A stretch of DNA of 64,000 nt from Pseudonocardia ammonioxydans (GCF_900115005.1 NZ_FOUY01000008.1:62001-126000); one strand, 5' to 3'; numbered from the stretch's first letter, positions 27,095-36,731 are shown. Numbers and translations: made by a program. Notes: generated from the sequence alone by a model not told the origin.

Positions 27095-27850
27095 TCACAC
27101 CGGCGACGGCAGCCGCACCGTGCACCGCTCGGTCCCGGCGCGCCGGTCGAGCACCGCGGCGTCCTCGGCCGGGTTCACCACCTGCACCAGCGACGCCCCG
27201 GCCGCCAGCACCGCGAGCAGACCGTCCCGCAGGCCGTCCGCCGAGTCCCAGGCGGCGGTCGAGAGCACCCGGGCACCCTCGGCGACCCCGAGCGCACCGG
27301 CCCGCTCCCGGGCGGCGTCGAGGACCTCGGTGCCGGTGGCGCCGTCCCAGGCCGGGGCCGAGCCGTCCACCGGGTCCCAGGGCACGAAGTCGTCGCCGTG
27401 CACCCGCACCTCGGTCGCGAAGTCGATCGCCCCGGCCGGCAGGCCGGTCAGCCCGCGGCCGAACGCGTCGAGGGAGAACGCCACGACGGTCTCCGCCCCC
27501 GAGGTCAGCGCCGTGTCCAGGCGTGCGGCGTCGGCGAGCACCACGTCGGCGGTCGCCGGGTCCCCGACCAGTTCCGCGCCGCAGGACCAGCCGGCGAGCA
27601 GGACCGCCGCCGTCTGCCAGTGCGCGGGCAGCAGCACCGCGATGCGGCTGCCGGGCTCGACGTCGCACTCGTCGCGCAGCAGGTTCGCCGCCTTCGCCGT
27701 CCAGTTCGCGGTCGTGGTGCCGGACAGCTCCATCCGCTCGCCGGTGGCGTCGTCGTAGTGCGTGAACAGCGGCCGGGCGGCGGCCGCGCCGAGCGCGGGC
27801 CCGAGCAGGCCGTCGGTGAGGAACAGGCCGGAGCCGAAGACGGTGGTCAT
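27095..27850 (-). CDS. TIGR03089 family protein (truncated acyl-adenylate ligase fold)
   Basis: 251 residues. It resembles the N-terminal part of AMP-binding ligases (RPLFTHYDDATGERMELSGTTTANWTAKAANLL, SRIAVLLPAHWQTAAVLLAGWSCGA) but lacks the AMP-binding signature and the C-terminal lid, so it is not expected to adenylate anything. The family is limited to actinobacteria and lies next to the LCP gene, as Rv3268 does. TAGCGT on the minus strand (27865-27860) is 10 nt before the ATG. Role unknown. Confidence 0.85.
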   Translation of the reverse strand: MTTVFGSGLFLTDGLLGPALGAAAARPLFTHYDDATGERMELSGTTTANWTAKAANLLRDECDVEPGSRIAVLLPAHWQTAAVLLAGWSCGAELVGDPATADVVLADAARLDTALTSGAETVVAFSLDAFGRGLTGLPAGAIDFATEVRVHGDDFVPWDPVDGSAPAWDGATGTEVLDAARERAGALGVAEGARVLSTAAWDSADGLRDGLLAVLAAGASLVQVVNPAEDAAVLDRRAGTERCTVRLPSPV

Positions 27851-27912
27851 CGCCCGCCGACGCTACCGAGCCCACCCGGCGGCCGTCCGAACCGGCCGGT
27901 CGGCACTGGGTT

Positions 27913-27959
27913 CAGTCGATGCAGGGGCCCAGCCGATACAGGCGGTCAGTCGATGCAGG
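27913..27959. repeat. 17-bp tandem repeat x3 over the LCP stop codon
   Basis: CAGTCGATGCAGG at 27913, CAGCCGATACAGG at 27930 and CAGTCGATGCAGG at 27947, spaced exactly 17 bp. The LCP stop codon (27948-27946) is in the last copy. Confidence 0.85.
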
Positions 27960-29568
27960 GCACCCCGTCGCCGGTGATCGGCGGCTGGGCCGGGGCGCCG
28001 GGGGACGAGCCCCCGCCCGCGGCCGCGCCGGTCGAACCGGTGCCGCCACCGTCGGGGGCGTCGAAGTCGGTGCCGATCAGCACCTGCACCCGGCCCTGCG
28101 CGACCGCGTCGGACTGCTCGATGCCGACCCCGCCCAGCGCGTCGGCGACCCGGCGCGCGGCGGCGTCACCGTCGGCCTGGCTGTAGCGCACGACCGAGGT
28201 GGTCCGTTCCGGCGCGTTGCCGACCTCCCCGGCGGTGACGCCGTGCTGCCCGAGCACCCCGGCGACCCGGGCGGCGAGGCCGGTCGCGCCGGAGCCGTTC
28301 GCGACGTCCGCCACGACGGGCGCGGGCGGCGCCTCCGCCGAGCCCTCGTCGTCGGTGTCGTCCGAGGCCTCCGCCGGCTCGGGCTCCGGTGCGATGTGCC
28401 GGGACACGAACTCCCGCACCTCGCCCGGGTCGACGCTGAGCACGTCGCCGTGGCCGGTCTCCTCGGTGCCACCGGTCGGGATCGTCACGAAGTCCATCGC
28501 CCCGGCCGCGATCTGGGAGGCCTCCTCGGCGAAGGCCAGGATGTCCCAGCCGCTGTCGATGACCACGGACTGCTGCACCACCTCGATCAGCCCGCCCAGC
28601 CGCGCCGGGTCGGTCAGCGTGCCCGAGGAGAGCACCTTGTTCGCGACCGAGGCGAGGAAGACCTGCTGGCGGGTGATGCGGGACAGGTCGCCCCCGGCCA
28701 GCCCGTGCCGCTGGCGGACGAACGCCAGCGCGTCCGCGCCGGAGATCGTCTGCGGCCCGGCCGGGAAGTCCGCCCCGGACAGCGGGTCCTGCACCGGGGC
28801 CTTCAGACAGACGTCGACGCCGCCGATGGCCTTCGTGAGGTTGTAGAAGCCGAGCAGGTTGACCTCGGCGTAGTGGTCGATGCCGAGCCCGGTGAGGTCC
28901 TGCACCGCGCCGATCAGCGCCTGCCGCCCGGCCTGCGAGGACTCCTGGTCGACGCGCTTCGGGTCCTCCACACCCTCGGACGCCAGCCGCGACGCCGCCT
29001 CGGCCTTCGACTGCGGGTACGCGGCGTTGATCTTGTTGCGGCCCAGGCCGGGGATCTGCACCTCGGAGTCGCGCGGGATCGAGAACGCGGTCGCGCTGGT
29101 CCCGTCCGCCGGGACGTGCACGACGATGATCGTGTCGGAGTTGAGCACCCCGGACTCCGCGCCGCTGCGCAGTTGGGCCAGCACCTCGTCGGGCAGCGGG
29201 TTGCCCTGCGCGTCGGTGCGGCTGTCCACACCGACCAGCAGGATGTTCTGCTCGCCGCCGGTCGAGCCCCCGAAGATCACGTTGGTCGTGGTGATCCCGC
29301 CGGTCACGTCGCGGTAGAGCGTCCAGACCGCGCCGGTGAGCAGCACCGTCAGCGCGGACAGTGCGGCGACGGCGACCTGGAAGCGGTGCAGCCAGCGGCG
29401 GCCGCGGGACCGGGCGGGAGCGGCCCCGCCCGCGGGCCGGTCCCGGCCCGGGTACGGCGGGTGCACCGGTGGTGCCGGTGGGCGTGCGGACCGGCGGGCG
29501 GCGGCCCGCTCGGCCGCGGCGGGGCGGCGGGACCGGGTGCGCTCCCACGGTGCGCGCGGCTCGGTCAT
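27946..29568 (-). CDS. LytR-CpsA-Psr (LCP) family cell-wall polymer ligase with LytR_C domain
   Basis: 540 residues from ATG 29568, which has the Shine-Dalgarno GGGAGG. A basic, Pro/Ala-rich cytoplasmic tail (1-58) precedes one membrane helix (about 62-84). The LCP domain (about 105-350) holds NILLVGVDSRTD, SDTIIVVHV, SIPRDSEVQIPG and NKINAAYPQ, the Asp/Arg pyrophosphate site of these enzymes. The C-terminal LytR_C domain is about 405-505 (VVADVANGSGATGLAARVAGVL). In actinobacteria such proteins attach arabinogalactan to peptidoglycan. The adjacent rhamnosyltransferase makes the linker they use. Matches Rv3267. A 261-bp in-frame extension upstream is Arg/Pro-rich and not coding. Confidence 0.9.
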   Translation of the reverse strand: MTEPRAPWERTRSRRPAAAERAAARRSARPPAPPVHPPYPGRDRPAGGAAPARSRGRRWLHRFQVAVAALSALTVLLTGAVWTLYRDVTGGITTTNVIFGGSTGGEQNILLVGVDSRTDAQGNPLPDEVLAQLRSGAESGVLNSDTIIVVHVPADGTSATAFSIPRDSEVQIPGLGRNKINAAYPQSKAEAASRLASEGVEDPKRVDQESSQAGRQALIGAVQDLTGLGIDHYAEVNLLGFYNLTKAIGGVDVCLKAPVQDPLSGADFPAGPQTISGADALAFVRQRHGLAGGDLSRITRQQVFLASVANKVLSSGTLTDPARLGGLIEVVQQSVVIDSGWDILAFAEEASQIAAGAMDFVTIPTGGTEETGHGDVLSVDPGEVREFVSRHIAPEPEPAEASDDTDDEGSAEAPPAPVVADVANGSGATGLAARVAGVLGQHGVTAGEVGNAPERTTSVVRYSQADGDAAARRVADALGGVGIEQSDAVAQGRVQVLIGTDFDAPDGGGTGSTGAAAGGGSSPGAPAQPPITGDGVPCID

Positions 29569-29915
29569 GCTCGCCTCCCCTCGGGTCGGTCGGGGCCCGC
29601 AGGGGCCGGTCGCCGCTCGCGGTCCGGTGTCGGCCGGCTCCGGGGGCGGGAGGCCAGGGTGCAACATGTGGACGGTCGGCGGGAGCCGTCGCGGGCTGCG
29701 TGTCGGCCCGCTCGCCCGGTCGTCGTACCCGGTGATGACTTGAGAGTGACGTATTCCCGGACGCCGTCGTCGCTGCTCACGGCGGCTTCCGGGGTGGTGC
29801 CGGACCGTTCCGGGCGGCTCCGCGATCACGGGGTGTGACGTTCGCTGTAGCGATCGGGGGGTGTCGGCCGATCCCGCCCGACCGCCGCCGGTGCGGGATC
29901 GCTAGCGTTCGGGCC
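29569..29915. other. Divergent intergenic region between LCP and rhamnosyltransferase genes
   Basis: 347 bp without a supported gene. It holds a 9-bp inverted repeat CGATCCCGC/GCGGGATCG (29869-29877, 29893-29901) just before the wbbL -10 box TAGCGT (29903-29908). On the LCP side there is a direct repeat GTCAC-6-GTCAT on the minus strand (29750-29735). A minus-strand -10 for the LCP gene was not clear. Confidence 0.5.
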
Positions 29916-30797
29916 GTGCAGCAGGGCGCGCAGACCTACGGCGACGGGCTCGCCGTCGTCACGGTGACGTACTCGCCGGGCCCCACCCTGGACACCTTCC
30001 TCGACTCGCTGGCCGGTGCGACGTCCCGGGGGGACGTGCCGGTCGTGCTGGCCGACAACGGCTCGGTCGACGGTGTCCCGCAGCGGGCCGCGGCCGACCG
30101 GGCGGATGTGAGCTTCCTGCCGATCGGGGAGAACGTCGGCTACGGCGCCGCCGCGAACCGCGGCATCGCCTCCCTCGACGAGGGCTACGGCTGGGTGGTC
30201 GTGGCCAACCCGGACCTCGAGTGGGGCCCGGGGTCGCTGGACACGCTGCTCGAGGCCGGTCACCGGTACCCGCGGGCGGGCGCGCTCGGCCCGCTGATCC
30301 GGGAGCCGTCCGGGGAGGTCTACCCGTCGGCCCGCGAGGTCCCGTCGCTGCTCGCCGGGGCCGGGCACGCCGCGCTCGGGCCGGTCTGGCCGGGCAACCC
30401 GTGGACGGCGGCCTACCGGCGCAGCCGCGACGACCTCACCGAGCGGACGGCCGGCTGGCTGTCCGGGTCGTGCCTGCTGCTGCGGCGCACGGCGCTCGAC
30501 TCGGTGGACGGGTTCGACCCGCGCTACTTCATGTACTTCGAGGACGTCGACCTCGGCGAGCGGCTCACGCTCGCCGGGTGGCGCAACATCTACGTACCCT
30601 CGGCCGAGGTGGTGCACGTGGGCGGGGTGTCCACGGGCAAGCCGGAGGTGTCCGCGCGGATGCTCGCCGAGCACCATCGCAGCGCCTACCGGTTCCTGGC
30701 GGACCGGCACCCCGGGCCGTTCCGCGCGCCGCTGCGAGCCGCGCTGAGGGCCGGCCTGGCCGTCCGGTCCGGGTGCCTGTCCCGGACCGCGAACTGA
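29916..30797 (+). CDS. wbbL: GT2 rhamnosyltransferase for the arabinogalactan linker
   Basis: 293 residues from GTG 29916, leaderless by the TAGCGT box. Family-2 glycosyltransferase: VTVTYSPGPTLDTFLDSL and LADNGSVDG in the nucleotide half, VVVANPDLEWG with the metal-binding Asp, then RTAGWLSGSCLLLRRTALDSVDGFDPRYFMYFEDVDLGERL as acceptor/catalytic region. It would add rhamnose from dTDP-Rha to GlcNAc-PP-decaprenol. Corresponds to Rv3265c. The dTDP-rhamnose reductase gene rmlD, adjacent in M. tuberculosis, is missing here. Confidence 0.88.
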   Translation: MQQGAQTYGDGLAVVTVTYSPGPTLDTFLDSLAGATSRGDVPVVLADNGSVDGVPQRAAADRADVSFLPIGENVGYGAAANRGIASLDEGYGWVVVANPDLEWGPGSLDTLLEAGHRYPRAGALGPLIREPSGEVYPSAREVPSLLAGAGHAALGPVWPGNPWTAAYRRSRDDLTERTAGWLSGSCLLLRRTALDSVDGFDPRYFMYFEDVDLGERLTLAGWRNIYVPSAEVVHVGGVSTGKPEVSARMLAEHHRSAYRFLADRHPGPFRAPLRAALRAGLAVRSGCLSRTAN

Positions 30798-30840
30798 CCG
30801 GGCGCGAGGACGACGAGAGAACACCTGAGGGGGATCCGCG

Positions 30841-31911
30841 TTGCAGGATGTCGAGGCGGTCGTGCTGGTCGGGGGCAAGGGCACCCGGCTGCGACCACTG
30901 ACCCTGTCCGCGCCCAAGCCGATGCTGCCCACCGCGGGGGTGCCGTTCCTGGCACACCTGCTCTCCCGCATCCGTGAGGCCGGGATCCGGCGGGCCGTGC
31001 TGGGCACCAGCTACCTGGCCGAGACGTTCGAGGAGCACTTCGGCGATGGCTCGGCGCTGGGGCTGGACCTGACCTACGTGACCGAGACCGAGCCGCTGGG
31101 CACGGGCGGGGGCATCCGCAACGTGGCCGGCAAGCTCTCCGCCGAGCACGTCATGATCTTCAACGGTGACGTGCTCGCCGGCACCGACCTGGTCGCCGTC
31201 GCCGACACCCACCGCAGCTCGGGTGCGGACGTGACGCTGCACCTGGTCCGCGTGCAGAACCCGCGGGCGTTCGGGTGCGTGCCGACCGACGCGGACGGCC
31301 GGGTACTGGAGTTCCTGGAGAAGACCGAGGACCCGCCGACCGACCAGATCAACGCCGGGTGCTACGTCTTCCGGCGCGAGATCATCGACAGCATCCCGGA
31401 GGGCCGCCCGGTCTCGGTCGAGCGCGAGACGTTCCCCGACCTGCTGGCCACCGGCGCACATGTCCAGGGGCACGTCGACGTCGCGTACTGGCGGGACATG
31501 GGCACCCCCGGCGACCTGGTGCACGGCTCGGCCGACCTGGTCCGCGGGGTCGCCCCGTCGGCGGCCCTGCCCGGCCCGCCCGGCGAGGCGATGGTCCTCG
31601 ACGGCGCCGAGGTCGCCTCCGACGCGTTCGTGTTCGGCGGCAGCACCGTCGGCCACGGCGCCCGGATCGGCTCCGGTGCCAGGATCGAGGGGTCGATCCT
31701 GTTCGACGGCGCCGTCGTCGCCGGGGGAGCGGTCGTGGAGAACTCGGTGATCGGCGCCGGCGCGGTGGTCGAGGCGGGCGCGAGCGTGCGCAACACCGTC
31801 GTCGGCGACCGCTCGGTGATCGGGGCGCACTGCGAGCTGCGCAACAACATGCGGATCTGGCCGGACGTCACGCTCCCGCCGCACGGGGTCCGGTTCTCGC
31901 CGGACGTGTGA
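30841..31911 (+). CDS. manB: Mannose-1-phosphate guanylyltransferase (GDP-mannose pyrophosphorylase)
   Basis: 356 residues from TTG 30841 with a GAGGGGG Shine-Dalgarno. The nucleotidyltransferase domain starts AVVLVGGKGTRLRPLTLSAPKPMLP; FNGDVLAGTD gives the metal Asp, and EKTEDPPTDQINAGCYVF and YWRDMGTPGDLVHG follow. A left-handed beta-helix of hexapeptide repeats (about 255-345) ends the protein. It makes GDP-mannose from the mannose-1-phosphate produced by ManA and PmmA, both encoded 7-11 kb downstream. Matches Rv3264c. Confidence 0.9.
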   Translation: MQDVEAVVLVGGKGTRLRPLTLSAPKPMLPTAGVPFLAHLLSRIREAGIRRAVLGTSYLAETFEEHFGDGSALGLDLTYVTETEPLGTGGGIRNVAGKLSAEHVMIFNGDVLAGTDLVAVADTHRSSGADVTLHLVRVQNPRAFGCVPTDADGRVLEFLEKTEDPPTDQINAGCYVFRREIIDSIPEGRPVSVERETFPDLLATGAHVQGHVDVAYWRDMGTPGDLVHGSADLVRGVAPSAALPGPPGEAMVLDGAEVASDAFVFGGSTVGHGARIGSGARIEGSILFDGAVVAGGAVVENSVIGAGAVVEAGASVRNTVVGDRSVIGAHCELRNNMRIWPDVTLPPHGVRFSPDV

Positions 31912-32870
31912 GCGGGCCCGCGAGCCCGCCGGCGGCCGGGATGCTCGACCGGGAGTGGCGGCCGGGGTTCCCGCTCGACCTGTACGGCGTGCTGGCCCCG
32001 CTGCGCCGCGGCCGGGGCGACCCGACGTGGCGCACCGCAGGCGACGGCGGGGTGATCTGGCGGGTCTCGACGACCCCGGACGGCCCCGCCACCGTCGCGA
32101 TCCGCCGCCGCGCCGACGGTGGCGCGCACGGCACCGTCCGGGCCACCGGCTGGGGCCCGGGTGCCGGCTGGGAGATCGACCGGCTGCCGTCGCTGCTGGG
32201 GGCCGACGACGACCCGTCGTCGTTCGAGGCGCACCACCCGGTCGTCGCCGACGCGATGCGCCGCCGCCCGGGGCTGCGGCTGGGGTCCTCCGGACGGGTC
32301 TGGGACGCGCTGCTGCCCGCGGTGCTGGAGCAGAAGGTCACCGGCACCGAGGCACACCGGTCGTTCCGCGAGCTGGCGTGGCGCTTCGGCAGCCCGGCGC
32401 CGGGGCCGGCCGGCGTCGTCCCGCACGGGATGCGGGTGCCGCCCACCCCGGAGCAGGTGCGCGCGATCCCGGACTGGGAGTGGCACCGCGCCGGCGTCGA
32501 CCACGCGCGGCGCTCGGCGATCCTGCACGCGGCCGTCGTCGCGCACCGCCTCGAGCACGCCGCGGAACGGGGCGGCGAGGCCGGCCGGGTGCTGCTGCGG
32601 CGGGTGCGCGGGATCGGGGTCTGGACCGCGGCCGAGATCGCGCAGCGGGCCTGGGGGGACCCGGACGCCGTCAGCTTCGGCGACCTCCACGTCCCGAACA
32701 CCGTCGGCTGGGCGCTGCTCGGCCACGACCTCGACGACGCGGGCCTGCTCGAGGTACTCCGGCCCTACGTCCCGCAACGCCACCGTGCGGTCCGCTACAT
32801 CGAGGCGTCCGGGTTCCGGCGGCCCCGGTTCGGGCCCCGGTTCTCCCCGCGCGACCACCGCCGGATCTGA
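31908..32870 (+). CDS. HhH-GPD DNA glycosylase (3-methyladenine / AlkA-like)
   Basis: 320 residues, GTGA-coupled to manB. The helix-hairpin-helix is VRGIGVWTAAEIAQRAWGDPDAVSFGDLHVPN, and the Asp of GDLHVP is the expected catalytic residue. VLEQKVTGTEAHRSFRELAWRFG forms the preceding helices. The first 100 residues resemble the AlkA N-terminal beta region. No Fe-S cysteine cluster is present, so it is not of the MutY/Nth type. Likely removes alkylated or damaged bases. Confidence 0.82.
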   Translation: MSGPASPPAAGMLDREWRPGFPLDLYGVLAPLRRGRGDPTWRTAGDGGVIWRVSTTPDGPATVAIRRRADGGAHGTVRATGWGPGAGWEIDRLPSLLGADDDPSSFEAHHPVVADAMRRRPGLRLGSSGRVWDALLPAVLEQKVTGTEAHRSFRELAWRFGSPAPGPAGVVPHGMRVPPTPEQVRAIPDWEWHRAGVDHARRSAILHAAVVAHRLEHAAERGGEAGRVLLRRVRGIGVWTAAEIAQRAWGDPDAVSFGDLHVPNTVGWALLGHDLDDAGLLEVLRPYVPQRHRAVRYIEASGFRRPRFGPRFSPRDHRRI

Positions 32871-32890
32871 CCGTCGTAGGGTCACCTCCC

Positions 32891-33928
32891 GTGAAGGTCA
32901 CCGTTCTGGTCGGCGGGGTCGGTGGGGCCCGGTTCCTGCAAGGGGTGAAGGCCGCGCTGGGCCTGCCCCCGGTCGGGGCCGGTCCGGACCACCATCCGCA
33001 CTCGGTCGACGCCGTGGTCAACATCGGCGACGACATCTGGCTGCACGGCCTGCGGGTCTGCCCGGACCTCGACACCTGCATGTACACCCTCGGCGGCGGT
33101 ATCGACGTCGAGCGGGGCTGGGGCCGGGCCGACGAGACCTGGTCGGTCAAGGCCGAGCTCGAGGCCTACGAGGCCGACCCCACCTGGTTCGGGCTCGGCG
33201 ACCGCGACGTCGCCACCCACCTCGTCCGGACCCGGATGCTGCGGGCCGGCTACCCGCTCTCGCAGGTCACCGAGGCGCTCTGCCACCGCTGGCAGCCCGG
33301 GGTGCGGCTGCTGCCCGCCTCCGACGACCGGGTCGAGACCCATGTCGTGGTCGACAATCCGGCCGGCGGTGCCGACCGGCCAGGCGGTGCCGACACAGCG
33401 GGCGAGGAGCCGCCGCCGCAGGTCGCGATCCACTTCCAGGAGTGGTGGATCCGGCACCGGGCCGCGCTGAAGGCGCACCGGTTCGCCTCGGTCGGCGCCG
33501 ACCAGGCCGCGATCCTGCCGGAGGCGCGGGCCTCGATCGCCGGTGCCGACGTCGTGCTCGTCGCGCCGTCCAACCCGGTGGTCAGCATCGGGACCGTGAT
33601 CTCGGTGCCCGGTGTGGCGCAGGCACTGGCCGCCACCCCGGCCCCGGTCGTCGGGCTGTCCCCGATCGTCGGCGGCCGCCCGGTCCGCGGCATGGCCGAC
33701 GCCTGCCTGAACGCGATCGGCGTCGAGACCTCCGCCGAGGGCGTGGGCCGGCACTACGGCGGCCGCGGCGAGGGCGGGCTGCTCGACGGCTGGCTGGTGC
33801 ACACCGGCGACACCGCGACCGTGCCCGGCGCGACCGTCCGCGAGGTCCCGCTGCTGATGACCGACCACGACGCGACCGCCGCGATGGCGCGCGCCGCCCT
33901 CGAGCTGGCGGGGCTCGGCGTTGACTGA
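32891..33928 (+). CDS. fbiA: 2-phospho-L-lactate/phosphoenolpyruvyl transferase of F420 synthesis
   Basis: 345 residues from GTG 32891, with TAGGGT (32877-32882) placed for a leaderless mRNA. Begins [18 protein letters not shown], then [42 protein letters not shown] and [17 protein letters not shown], all CofD/FbiA landmarks. It joins the activated phosphoenolpyruvate/lactate moiety to Fo, giving (dehydro-)F420-0. Overlaps fbiB by 8 bp. Confidence 0.93.
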   Translation: MKVTVLVGGVGGARFLQGVKAALGLPPVGAGPDHHPHSVDAVVNIGDDIWLHGLRVCPDLDTCMYTLGGGIDVERGWGRADETWSVKAELEAYEADPTWFGLGDRDVATHLVRTRMLRAGYPLSQVTEALCHRWQPGVRLLPASDDRVETHVVVDNPAGGADRPGGADTAGEEPPPQVAIHFQEWWIRHRAALKAHRFASVGADQAAILPEARASIAGADVVLVAPSNPVVSIGTVISVPGVAQALAATPAPVVGLSPIVGGRPVRGMADACLNAIGVETSAEGVGRHYGGRGEGGLLDGWLVHTGDTATVPGATVREVPLLMTDHDATAAMARAALELAGLGVD

Positions 33929-35279
33929 GCCGTTCCGGGACCACGCGTCGGGGTCGCTGGAGATCCACCCGGTGCCCGGCCTGCCCGAGTTCCGGCCCGG
34001 CGACGACCTGACCGGCGTGCTCGCCGGGGCGCTGCCGTGGCTGCGCGACGGCGACGTCGTCGTCGTCACCTCGAAGATCTTCTCCAAGGTGGAGGGCCGG
34101 CTGGTCCCGGCCCCGGCCGACGAGGAGGAACGCGACGCGCTGCGCCGCAGCCTGATCGACGGCGAGACCGAGCGGATCCTGGCCCGGCGCGGGAAGACCC
34201 TGATCGTCGCGGGCAAGCTCGGCATCGTGCAGGCCGCAGCCGGGGTCGACGGCTCCAACGTGCGCCGCGACGAGCTCGCCCTGCTGCCCGCGGACCCGGA
34301 CGCGTCGGCCGCGGCGCTGCGCGACGGGCTGCGGGACCGGCTCGGGGTGCGCGTCGGCGTCGTCGTCACCGACACGCTCGGCCGCACCTGGCGGGTCGGG
34401 CAGACCGACGTCGCGATCGGCTCGGCCGGGGTGCCGGTGCTGCACCGCTACGGCGGCGCGGTCGACGCCCAGGGCAACGACCTGCTGGTCACCGAGATCG
34501 CCGTCGCCGACGAGCTGGCCGCCGCCGCGGACCTGGTCAAGGGCAAGCTCGGCGCGCTGCCGGTGGCCGTGGTGCGCGGCATGCGCCTCGACGACGACGG
34601 CAGCGTCGCCCGCGACCTCGTCCGGCCGGTCGAGGACGACCTGTTCTGGCTCGGGACCGAGGAGGCCATCGGCCGCGGTCGCCGCGAGGCCGTCCTGCTG
34701 CGGCGCAGCACCCGGGACTTCGCGCCGGACCCGGTCGACCCGGACGCGCTGCGCCGCGCCGTCGGCACCGCGCTGACCGCGCCCGCCCCGCACCACAGCA
34801 CGCCGTTCCGGTTCGTGTGGCTGCGCGACCCGGACCGCCGGGCCGCGGTGCTGGACGCGCTGCGCGAGCGTTGGCGGGCCGATCTGGTCGCCGACGGGCG
34901 CCCGGCCGACGAGGTCGACCGCCGGCTCGCCCGCGGCGACCTGCTGCGCCGGGCCCCGGAGCTGGTGCTGGCGTTCCGGACCGGCGAGGGGATGCACGCC
35001 TACTCCGCCAACGGCACCGACGCCCGCGACGCCGCGGAGCGGGACATGTTCACCGTGGCCGGTGGCGCCGCGGTGCAGGCGTTGCTGGTGGCGCTGGCCG
35101 GCGAGGGGCTGGCGTCCTGCTGGGTCGGGTCGACGATCTTCGCGCCGGACGTGGTGCGGGACGTGCTGGACCTGCCCGCCGACTGGGCGGCGCTCGGCGC
35201 GGTCGCCGTCGGCGTCCCGCACGAGCCGCTCGTGCCCCGCGACCCGCGGGACCCCGCGCGCGGGCTCGTCGAGCTGTGA
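33921..35279 (+). CDS. fbiB: Coenzyme F420:L-glutamate ligase, fused to FMN nitroreductase-like domain
   Basis: 452 residues from TTG 33921. Residues 1-245 are the ligase ([76 protein letters not shown]). Residues 246-452 are nitroreductase-like ([14 protein letters not shown]..., [14 protein letters not shown]), the domain shown in mycobacteria to reduce dehydro-F420-0. The fusion matches Rv3262. Together with FbiA it completes the F420 tail; fbiC and fbiD are outside the window. Confidence 0.94.
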   Translation: MTEPFRDHASGSLEIHPVPGLPEFRPGDDLTGVLAGALPWLRDGDVVVVTSKIFSKVEGRLVPAPADEEERDALRRSLIDGETERILARRGKTLIVAGKLGIVQAAAGVDGSNVRRDELALLPADPDASAAALRDGLRDRLGVRVGVVVTDTLGRTWRVGQTDVAIGSAGVPVLHRYGGAVDAQGNDLLVTEIAVADELAAAADLVKGKLGALPVAVVRGMRLDDDGSVARDLVRPVEDDLFWLGTEEAIGRGRREAVLLRRSTRDFAPDPVDPDALRRAVGTALTAPAPHHSTPFRFVWLRDPDRRAAVLDALRERWRADLVADGRPADEVDRRLARGDLLRRAPELVLAFRTGEGMHAYSANGTDARDAAERDMFTVAGGAAVQALLVALAGEGLASCWVGSTIFAPDVVRDVLDLPADWAALGAVAVGVPHEPLVPRDPRDPARGLVEL

Positions 35280-35286
35280 GCGCCCG

Positions 35287-35856
35287 GTGGTAGCCGCCGC
35301 GACGGCGGCCCGCGAGCTGACGGCCTGGGCGCCGCAGGACGAGGGCCAGCGGGCCCTGCGGCACGCCCTGCTCGCCTTCCTCGACGCCCGTCCCGACGAC
35401 GCCTGCGACCGCTCCTGCGCCCCGGGACACCTGACCGCGTCCGCGCTGGTGCTCGACGCGACCGGGGAGCACACCCTGCTGACCCTGCACCCGCGGGTGG
35501 GGCGCTGGATCCAGCTCGGCGGGCACTGCGAGCCCGGGGACGCGAACCTGCGCGCGGCGGCGCTGCGGGAGGCCACGGAGGAGTCCGGGATGGACGGTCT
35601 GGTGGTGTCGGAGCACCCGCTGCACGTCGACGTCCACCCGGTCACCTGCGCCGTCGGCTCACCCGCCCGCCCCGCCCCGACCCGGCACCTGGACGTCCGC
35701 TACCTGGTGCACGCTCCCGCCGGTGCCCGCCCGCGGATCAGCGACGAGTCGCTGGACCTGCGCTGGTGGCCGGTGGACGCGCTGCCCGACGGGAGCGACA
35801 CGGTGTCGACGATGGTGGCGGCCGCTAGAGGTTCCGCCAGAAGAACAGGGCGCTGA
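35287..35856 (+). CDS. Nudix hydrolase
   Basis: 189 residues from GTG 35287, 7 bp after fbiB. The Nudix box runs GGHCEPGDANLRAAALREATEESG, with the conserved Glu pair. Preceded by HLTASALVLDATGEHTLLTLHPRVGRWIQLG, typical of Nudix beta-strands. Substrate unknown. Its 3' end overlaps the convergent M50 gene by 32 bp. Confidence 0.85.
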   Translation: MVAAATAARELTAWAPQDEGQRALRHALLAFLDARPDDACDRSCAPGHLTASALVLDATGEHTLLTLHPRVGRWIQLGGHCEPGDANLRAAALREATEESGMDGLVVSEHPLHVDVHPVTCAVGSPARPAPTRHLDVRYLVHAPAGARPRISDESLDLRWWPVDALPDGSDTVSTMVAAARGSARRTGR

Positions 35857-36646
35857 AGCCCTGCCCGGCGAGCCGGGCGTCGCCGCCGACGAGCGAGTAC
35901 AGGATCTGCGTTCCGGCGAAGAACAGCGTGCTGATGCCGGGCACGAACAGCAGCACGGCCAGCAGCGCCAGCGGTGCCCACGGCCGCACCCGGTCCCCGA
36001 GCCGCTGCGCGGGCATCGACAGGTAGGGCTCGATCGCGCCCCACCCGTCGAGACCGGGGACCGGGAGCATGTTCAGCACGAACGCGACGATCTGTAACAG
36101 CGCCAGTGCCGACAGCCCGGCCGCGACCGGTGTCGGCAGGGCCGGGAACAGGGCCACGGTGATGATCAACACGATGCCCACGGCCAGGTTCGCCGCCGGG
36201 CCCGCCACCGACACGCCCGTGCGCCAGGCCCGCGACCGCAGTGCCGCCTGGTTGATCCAGACCGCCCCGCCGGGCAGCGGCAGGCCGCCGATCAGCAGGA
36301 TGATCAGCGGCAGGACCAGTGAGAGACCGGGGTCGGTGTAGCGGCGCACGTCGAGCGTGAGGTAGCCCTTCAGCGCCACGGACGTGTCACCGCCGCGGTA
36401 GGCGGTGATCGCGTGGCCGAACTCGTGCAGGCACAGCGAGACCGCCCAGCCGGCGAGCACGATGACGAAGACGCCGAAGATCGCCAGCGGCTCGGATCCG
36501 GCCGGAACGGCCAGCGCAGCGAGCACGCCACCGGCGACGGTGATCCCGAGCAGGAGCAGGAACCACGGGCTGATGCGGCGGGTGGGTGAATGCACGTACC
36601 CATGGTCCCGAATGCCCCCGACGTCGGCGGGTGGGGCTTCACTCAA
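35825..36646 (-). CDS. M50-family intramembrane metalloprotease-like protein
   Basis: 273 residues, about six membrane helices. The zinc motif LCLHEFGHAITAYRGG is intact in helix 3, and the second half has PAANLAVGIVL and LNMLPVPGLDGWGAI, with LDGW in place of the LDGG motif of site-2 proteases. No PDZ or CBS domain. Members may cut membrane proteins; targets are unknown. It diverges from whiB2, an arrangement seen in other actinobacteria (Rv3260c region). Confidence 0.85.
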   Translation of the reverse strand: MSEAPPADVGGIRDHGYVHSPTRRISPWFLLLLGITVAGGVLAALAVPAGSEPLAIFGVFVIVLAGWAVSLCLHEFGHAITAYRGGDTSVALKGYLTLDVRRYTDPGLSLVLPLIILLIGGLPLPGGAVWINQAALRSRAWRTGVSVAGPAANLAVGIVLIITVALFPALPTPVAAGLSALALLQIVAFVLNMLPVPGLDGWGAIEPYLSMPAQRLGDRVRPWAPLALLAVLLFVPGISTLFFAGTQILYSLVGGDARLAGQGFSALFFWRNL

Positions 36647-36660
36647 TCGGCAGAGCCGGG

Positions 36661-36691
36661 TTGCACGGATCGAACGTCAACGCTGTACTTA
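36661..36691 (+). promoter_or_regulatory. whiB2 promoter candidate
   Basis: TTGCAC (36661-36666) and TACTTA (36686-36691), 19 bp apart in a locally less GC-rich stretch, with a leader of about 35 nt to the GTG at 36732. Confidence 0.4.
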
Positions 36692-36731
36692 CGTCGGTGT
36701 CATTCGCCGGTGCGTTCGGGGAGGTGGGCGA

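Noticed and set aside
27095..27850. Active acyl-CoA synthetase
   Set aside because: Lacks the ATP-binding signature and the C-terminal lid domain; TIGR03089 family instead.
29569..29829. N-terminal extension of the LCP protein
   Set aside because: In-frame but Arg/Pro-rich with no membrane or domain feature; ATG 29568 has a good ribosome site.
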